Positions 58,146-64,000 of a stretch of 64,000 bases of DNA are shown here, in pieces; the first letter of the stretch is position 1, and every line of letters begins with the position of its first letter. A model generated the notes under the pieces. It saw only the letters and a list, made by a program, of their open reading frames with translations. It searched no databases and was not told where the DNA came from. This DNA comes from Glandiceps talaboti. Lineage: Eukaryota > Hemichordata > Enteropneusta > Spengelidae. The stretch spans positions 23,354,176 through 23,418,175 of the forward strand of contig NC_135550.1 of assembly GCF_964340395.1 (NCBI RefSeq), read 5' to 3'. The translations under genes were made by a program, and so were the position numbers.

Positions 58146-58530
58146 GTCAATTGGTGCCCTATGTCATGACGTATATGGGAGTATGCAAGACAACAGTTGC
58201 TCTAAGTCAATTGGTGTCCTATGTCATGACATATATGGAAGCATGCAGGCAACAGTTGCTCTAAGTCAATTATTGGTGTACTCTGTCACTCCTTATATGG
58301 AAGCATGCAGGCAACAGTTGCTCTAAGTCAATTATTGGTGTACTCTGTCACTCCTTATATAGTAGTATGCAGGCATCAGTTGCTCTAAGTCAATAATTGG
58401 GGCCCTATCTCACGCTTTATATAGAAGTGTGCAAGGCAATAGTTGCTCTAGTCTAAGTCAATTATTGGTGGCCCATGTCATGCCTTATATGGAAGTATGC
58501 CGGCAATAGTTGCTCTAAGTCAATGAACAC
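58108..58530 (+). repeat. Tandem array (about 61-65 bp, 7 copies) of the TARBP1 stop-codon region
   Basis: The founder is the end of the last coding exon: CTTATATGGGAGTATGCAAG, then ACAACAGTTGCTCTAAGTC and AATTGGTG. Copies start near 58112, 58172, 58232, 58295, 58358, 58421 and 58487, with growing divergence. The true TAA is in the first copy, so the rest lies in the 3' UTR or downstream. In another frame the array stays open for over 90 codons, which is a consequence of repetition and not a gene. Confidence 0.93.
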
Positions 58531-58543
58531 TTATAATATAGGT

Positions 58544-58611
58544 GTGTGTGTATATATGTGTGTATATATATGTGTGTGTGTGTATATATATATATTTATA
58601 TATAACAACCA

Positions 58612-58695
<84 letters not shown>
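58544..58695 (+). repeat. (TG)n(TA)n ... (TA)n(CA)n hairpin-forming microsatellite
   Basis: TGTG/TATA tracts at 58544-58608 are mirrored by TATA/CACA tracts at 58612-58695 around a short AACAACC loop. Inner arms of about 24 bp are complementary. It lies about 400 bp after the TARBP1 stop. Confidence 0.9.
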
Positions 58696-58698
<3 letters not shown>

Positions 58699-59439
58699 AG
58701 TGTAGCATTCATTAGCTATTTTCAAATCCTTGACAAGTGAAGAATTTCAATCCAGTCCTGGAAAAATTAAACGTATGGCATGGTCAGCTATGAAACATTT
58801 TGAAATTCCTATTGACTGTCAAATCAATCAACAGTTCAAGTGGCAGTCTGTGGTGAAGATGAAGTACAAAATACCCCATACGTGGAAAATGACATTGCCT
58901 CAGTTTGTGGGTTGTGAAACAATCTGGTTAAAATTTGATGTAGGAATCAACTAGTTTTCATTTATTTACCTATATGTTGTAAGTTTGAGTTGAGTGCATC
59001 AAACAGAAGAGACACTGAAAAACAAGAATTATACCATAGTAACAAGTTTACTACACTCTCTCTAAAGATTTATAGAAATGTTGAATAGGGCACACAATTT
59101 TAGGCCTACAAAAAATAATTGTTTGGTTCCGGTTTACTTATTTATGATTTTTTTTTTTTGCCTAAAAGTTGGACATACTAGGCTGTATTTCAAGTTAAAC
59201 AAAGTATTTCTGTGTTAGTTGTTGTAATCAAAATTGATACTTTGAAATTATCAAGAATAATCAAAACAAAAACTAATTATTTGCGTATATCTCACTGCCA
59301 TAATTAATAATAATTAGTTTCCAGTTAATGATCAACTATTAATACATATAAAATTATATATTTGGTGTTTCAGCTACAGTTACTTTTCAAAATGAGGGTT
59401 GCATTGTCCTTGTATATTATTGCCAAGGGAGATTCTAAC

Positions 59440-59841
59440 AAAACTGGTTCTATAGATCTAAGATGTCTGTAGAAATCTATAGAATTTCTATTGAAAATCA
59501 ATGAATATTTTTATATGCAATACATAGGGAGTTTCTATAGAAATTCTATAGATTTCTGTCAACTTTTTGCCCATTTCGTGGGAAATTTCTGTAGAATTCT
59601 ATAGAAGCTGTATGAAAATGTGTAGTCACCTGTAGCATTTCCATTATAGAAAATGGATGGAATTATGTAGATTTTCTATAAAGTCTGTATATTATTTTCT
59701 ATTGCAATTCTATACAATATTGATGGCATTGTACATGGAATGATATTCTTTAATGGATGACAGTAGAATCATAATTTTTGTACAAAAACATTTTATTTAG
59801 AAAATTATTATGCTGTTGTTGTCCGCACACTAACATATGTA

Positions 59842-59872
<31 letters not shown>

Positions 59873-60125
59873 CATACATACATACATACATACATAAACA
59901 TATGTATAAAACTTGTCATGTATGGAAAAGATTTGACACTTTATTATAATATTCAAGTGTTAATTTCTGTACAGAATATACAAACTTCTATAGGAATTCT
60001 TCAACTTCTGTAGAATTTTCTTCCAAAAGAATACTCAATTTCTATAGAGTCATCGTCTTTAGAATATGCATTGAAAATGTATAAACATCCATAGAAAGTT
60101 TTCTGTAGAAGTCTATAGGAATGAA
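59440..60125. repeat. Region dense in TTCTATAGAA-type palindromes
   Basis: TTTCTATAGAAATTCTATAG, TTCTGTAGAATTCTATAGAA and many close variants recur through about 650 bp, interrupted by the CATA microsatellite. The phase between copies is irregular, unlike a simple tandem repeat. Confidence 0.7.
59836..59894 (+). repeat. (CATA)n microsatellite
   Basis: About 14 CATA units within the AT-rich downstream region. Confidence 0.95.
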
Positions 60126-61509
60126 CATTCTGTCTTCGAGAACCATTTTTGTAAGGGATATGCAAATATTTACATGTTAAGGTGATAAATAAAAAAATGG
60201 AAATGCACTGTGATCTGGTCAATATCAATGGCTTCTTTAAAGAGTTGTTGACTCCTTCATGTTGGTTCATGACCACAGTTACTTTTCGATTGTAATTGTC
60301 TCCCATATGCTTAGCGTGTGTTCTGTATGTGACAGTATGGTTGCAGCATTGATGTTTTTATTTTTTGCATCTGTTGTTGCAGAAATGATGAATTGGCCTA
60401 GCTCTGGTGATTATACCAGATGACTTGGTAATGCTTGAATACCAGTGCAGAAAATACCATTGTTTCAGAAATTCTATTTGCTGCACATCAACCCTACTTG
60501 AAGTAACTACTAATTTATTCACCAAAGTGATGATGTGCCCAAATACTGATTGAAATCATATTTTAGTAGTCTCATTTATAGGAAAGCAATATGAAATTTT
60601 GAGTAGAGTTTTGATAATTAATTGTAAGAATGTAAATGAATGTATAACAATCAAAGTAAAGAAATATTACAATGTATATGTTCCCAGCATACCAAGTCTA
60701 TGAAAAGGCAGACACAACAAGATGCCAGTTATACCATATACCCTTTGGACTCTTGAAAGTCAAGAGAAGCAGATATCCATAGAGGGCGCCATACATTTAA
60801 CTAGCTAGAATCACATCAAAAATTATTCGTCAGCATTTAAAACTAGTCATTAAGAGTATGCTGTGTGTAATGTACTACAGAACAAATATGGATTTAGACC
60901 GTATATTCAGAGCAAGTATAGAGCACTTGGATAATTCAAACTTGAAAATAATTCAATTAGTAGTATTAAGATCTCATTGACAAGTCAGTCTTAAAATCTG
61001 TGTAGATATCAAAGATACGTATAAACAGGATTGTACCTCTCTTTGTGAATACAAAAAACAAAGCAATATATACAATTAATGAAGTTATCAATGCCATTAG
61101 AACAATAGTAAATGAAAAACAATACTTTCAACACAATTCATTGACTTGTATAAACAAACGAGAACTCTGGTGTGGTTTGCATCCCGATATTGTACAGAGA
61201 GAGTTACTTTTAACATTACCAAGGTCATCTTTGTTGATATATCATTGTTTGTACTGAATGTAATATCTTCTTTATTACATTCAATGAAAAAGTGACAATT
61301 TGTCATTGGTTTTCCACGGACGATTAATTTCTCCTGGAATATGATGTCCCCCTTTCGGAATTCCTAACAACATTATATGTGAATGCTTTCCTGTAAATGA
61401 ATTTCTTTTAAATCTTTTTTGTTTCCACATTTGTGTCCATTCATTTATTAATGTCATGTTATCCGTATCCCAAGGTACGAAAATAAATTTGAAAAACGTC
61501 ATCACCCTA

Positions 61510-61675
61510 TATAGTATAGTATAGTACAGTATAGTATATGTATATGTATATGGTATAGTATAGTATATGGTATAGTATAGTATATGTATAGTAGTATATG
61601 GTATAGTATATGTACAGTATATGGTATAGTATAGTATGTATAGTATAGTATAAGTGTAGTTTAGTATAGATAAAC
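61510..61675 (+). repeat. (TATAG/TATGTATAG)n degenerate microsatellite
   Basis: TAGTATAGTATAG and TATATGGTATAGTATA units repeat irregularly. The long reverse-strand open frame over it comes from the repeat. Confidence 0.9.
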
Positions 61676-62946
61676 TTTCAATGAATGACTGTTGATAGAA
61701 GTATGAGGCATATTTTGAATTAACTATATACAATACTTCAGTTGTAAGATCATAAAGATTTTTTTTAGTATTTTCCTACATATCTATGTTTTCATTTCAT
61801 TGACTATCAAAATATCATCCCGTACATATCACTGAGTGACCCACCCCTAAATGCACTCATAAAATAGTAACCCACCCATAACCTTTGCACGAAACAACAA
61901 TTTTGTAATTTCTGCCCAGTCCCTCAAGAACTGCTAGACGTCAGCTCGGTGGCAGTCTATTTGAAGATGGCGACCAAGCTATCATATGTGATCTCCCAGA
62001 TCTAGAGGCAAAGTATTGAGATCAACTTTGATGATTATTAGTCAAGTCTTTGTCATTTATTGGATTTCTTATTTTTCTTCATTTCTGCAGTGTCTTCTTT
62101 TTTATTTCGCAGATTATAACTAACCGTGTGACTGTGTCTTGCGCAAACCCTCGCCCAAATTACACTTTAATATGAAACAATCACGGTCACATATAGCACA
62201 TACTGACCAAGCTCTGTATCCCACACATCGTTTGTCGATATTTTCCAGGCGCTGCATCTGATCATTTTCTCGGACGCGAAGGTGGCAACTGGTCATGATG
62301 CATGATCATGGCAATTGGCATCAACCATAAACTTAAAGAGTCAAGTTGTCAAAAAATGTCTGAGAACATTTGCAAATGCATTCATCTACTCTTACGAGTC
62401 TTTATAGCTACGTTTGTTTTTTTCTTCTGTTTTTCATATTTTTTCGTTTTGTTATATCAGGTTAAACGACAGAACGAAACAAGATAAAAAAAAACAAAAA
62501 AAACCCCTCAACCTCAAAATTAAACAAACGCCACAATTACTGCAGCTATAAACCTCTCATCATCGTAAACAACAGGCACCGTCCAAGACGCACCGCCAAT
62601 TTCGCAGTGAAAGAAAGAAATAACAGCTGTGGTTTGCGAGAATGTAAACCTCTATGATATTGAAAATTGGACAGCAATCAAATTGCCTGTTCTAATAGTT
62701 CGAAATACTGTGTCTCTAAATATATTATCTCTATCTCCTGTCTCTTCTCCGGATTTTAGTGTTATTGCTGTTTAAAAAGGTTCGGAACAAAACAAACGAC
62801 AACCCCCACCCCGGACCCCCAGGACAAAACACGATGGAAAGAATGGTAAACGAAAACATTGGGGCCTACGTGACCATATGTGCGGCCACTTGTGTTTACA
62901 AATTTTGTTTAGGTCGAACCAAATGCGAAAATTGCTACATTAATTG

Positions 62947-63052
62947 TTTTGGCGCGCACACAATATTGTTTGCGTCTACTGATTATTGCAACATTGTTTT
63001 GGCGCGCACACAATATATTGTTTGCATCTACTAATTATTGCAACATTGTTTC
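62947..63052 (+). repeat. Direct duplication of about 50 bp
   Basis: GTTTTGGCGCGCACACAATA followed by TTGTTTGCRTCTACT and ATTATTGCAACATT occurs twice in succession. Confidence 0.9.
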
Positions 63053-64000
63053 ATACTCCATCATATTTGCGTACGCATGCAGTGGCGCGGCGTTTCGGTT
63101 TTCAAAATTCAAGTGATATTTCAGAAAAATGTAAACCTTTTCATGGTCCATATAGTGTCAGCATTTTTAGAAATAAGTTGTAGGGAAATGTCCCATAGTT
63201 TGGTATGACCAATGTCTTCGTTTGCTACGTTCTTGTAAATATGTGGTCGAAAAACGCATCGCTCATGTTACATTGGTGAAAGTTCATAGAAGTTTATGAT
63301 TGGTACTAACTTTCTATGAAAAGTTGTAGTCTAAAGAACTAGAATAGAAGCGGGGATGACGTTGATATAAAAATACTTTCCTACGTCACACTATTGACTT
63401 CTCGGAATTTAAATACTCAAGGTCGGGTTCTGTCGTCATATCCGCTTATTGTGTAAAGTTCATATTGAGGTTATAAGCCATTGGTGGAGTTACATACGTA
63501 CCAGTTTATGGCATAGCTTATTCGTCGCGTCGTGACTGTGGAAAGTCAAAACTTACTTTGGGCGGGGGAGATGAGAATACGTGTTATATTGGGAGTAATA
63601 AGGAAAGGGACGCCAACTATATTTTCTATTTGACATCGATTACGGATTGTTATTGATGAAGACTTTTAGGTGGAAAGTTAAAACAAGGAAACTGACTGTA
63701 TCGATAGTTATGTTGTCAAGTTATTGCAACAACCACGCAAGTACGTAGAACATATTTGGAAGGTTTACATGTAAGTGAAAGCCAAATTGTGTCTTTCTTT
63801 GGTGGATACATATTTCCAAATATCTCCAATTGAAGGTAACAGCACATCGCGAGGAAAAATGTCATAGACAAGAATTTACACTTATCGCACTTGGAAATCT
63901 TAACATCAATTTGTAGTCTGATTCTTTTAGTGGTCTGAGATTTGTGTCAACTTTGTTCATCATTGACAAATGCTGACAGAGAAAGCCATCGACCACAAAA

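Larger units (their letters stand above)
58146..64000. other. Region downstream of TARBP1, no gene recognised
   Basis: This 5.9 kb holds the tail of the TARBP1 array, several microsatellites and the TTCTATAGAA-rich stretch. Open frames at 58730-58954, 61045-61257 and 62302-62487 have no recognisable domain or splice context. From about 61900 base composition is slightly less AT-rich. TATAAAAA (63366-63373) flanked by GATGACGTT and CTACGTCAC could belong to a promoter of a gene beyond the right edge, but that is weak. Confidence 0.6.

Noticed and set aside
58048-58326. Open frame of 92 codons over the end of TARBP1
   Set aside because: It is the wrong frame of the last exon continuing through the tandem array.
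61045-61733. Open frames of 70 and 150 codons downstream of TARBP1
   Set aside because: The larger is mostly a TATAG microsatellite with a short unrecognised tail; the smaller has no known domain.

Overview
This window looks like nuclear DNA from an invertebrate animal. It is AT-rich and rich in introns, with long microsatellites, minisatellites and small inverted-repeat transposons. It holds three spliced genes. The exon chains below were built by hand from GT/GC...AG sites, and reading phase is kept across every junction. The species cannot be named from the sequence. A complement factor B gene with three CCP modules fits a marine deuterostome well, but other invertebrate lineages are not excluded.

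Gene 1 (+, off the left edge to 19230; 25 exons in view, about 1,891 codons) encodes a large multidomain protein. In order it has an RGG-rich stretch, a B-box-like zinc finger, a MUS81-type winged helix, an ERCC4 (XPF/MUS81) nuclease domain with all active-site residues, a region I cannot assign, and an 862-codon low-complexity exon with three good ubiquitin-interacting motifs, one weak one, an MIU-like motif and SUMO-interaction-like motifs. A TAF1-type zinc knuckle and a basic charged tail follow. I know of no described protein with this architecture, and it is the best candidate here for something undescribed: a structure-specific nuclease that could be recruited by ubiquitin or SUMO.

Gene 2 (-, 35091 to 23354; 12 exons, 757 aa) is a complete complement factor B/C2-like gene: signal peptide, three CCP modules, von Willebrand A domain with a full MIDAS, and a trypsin-like protease with an intact catalytic triad. 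Unlike vertebrate factor B it keeps a canonical trypsin activation site (Arg-Ile-Ile-Gly-Gly) and Asp189. Gene 3 (+, 37699 to 58145; 25 exons, 1,624 aa) is a complete TARBP1 gene, a tRNA 2'-O-ribose methyltransferase with a C-terminal SpoU domain.

Layout: gene 1 and gene 2 converge on a repeat-filled intergenic region (19231-23353) that holds a 1.5 kb inverted-repeat element. Gene 2 and gene 3 diverge from a 2.6 kb shared 5' region (35092-37698). 58146-64000 is non-coding as far as I can see. The genes have no obvious functional link.

The most unusual structural feature is that each gene carries a tandem array whose unit is a copy of an exon's own 3' end. In gene 1 the end of an ERCC4 exon with its splice donor is repeated about 27 times. 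In gene 2 the end of the third CCP exon with its donor is repeated about six times. In gene 3 the last codons, stop codon and adjoining 3' UTR are repeated seven times.
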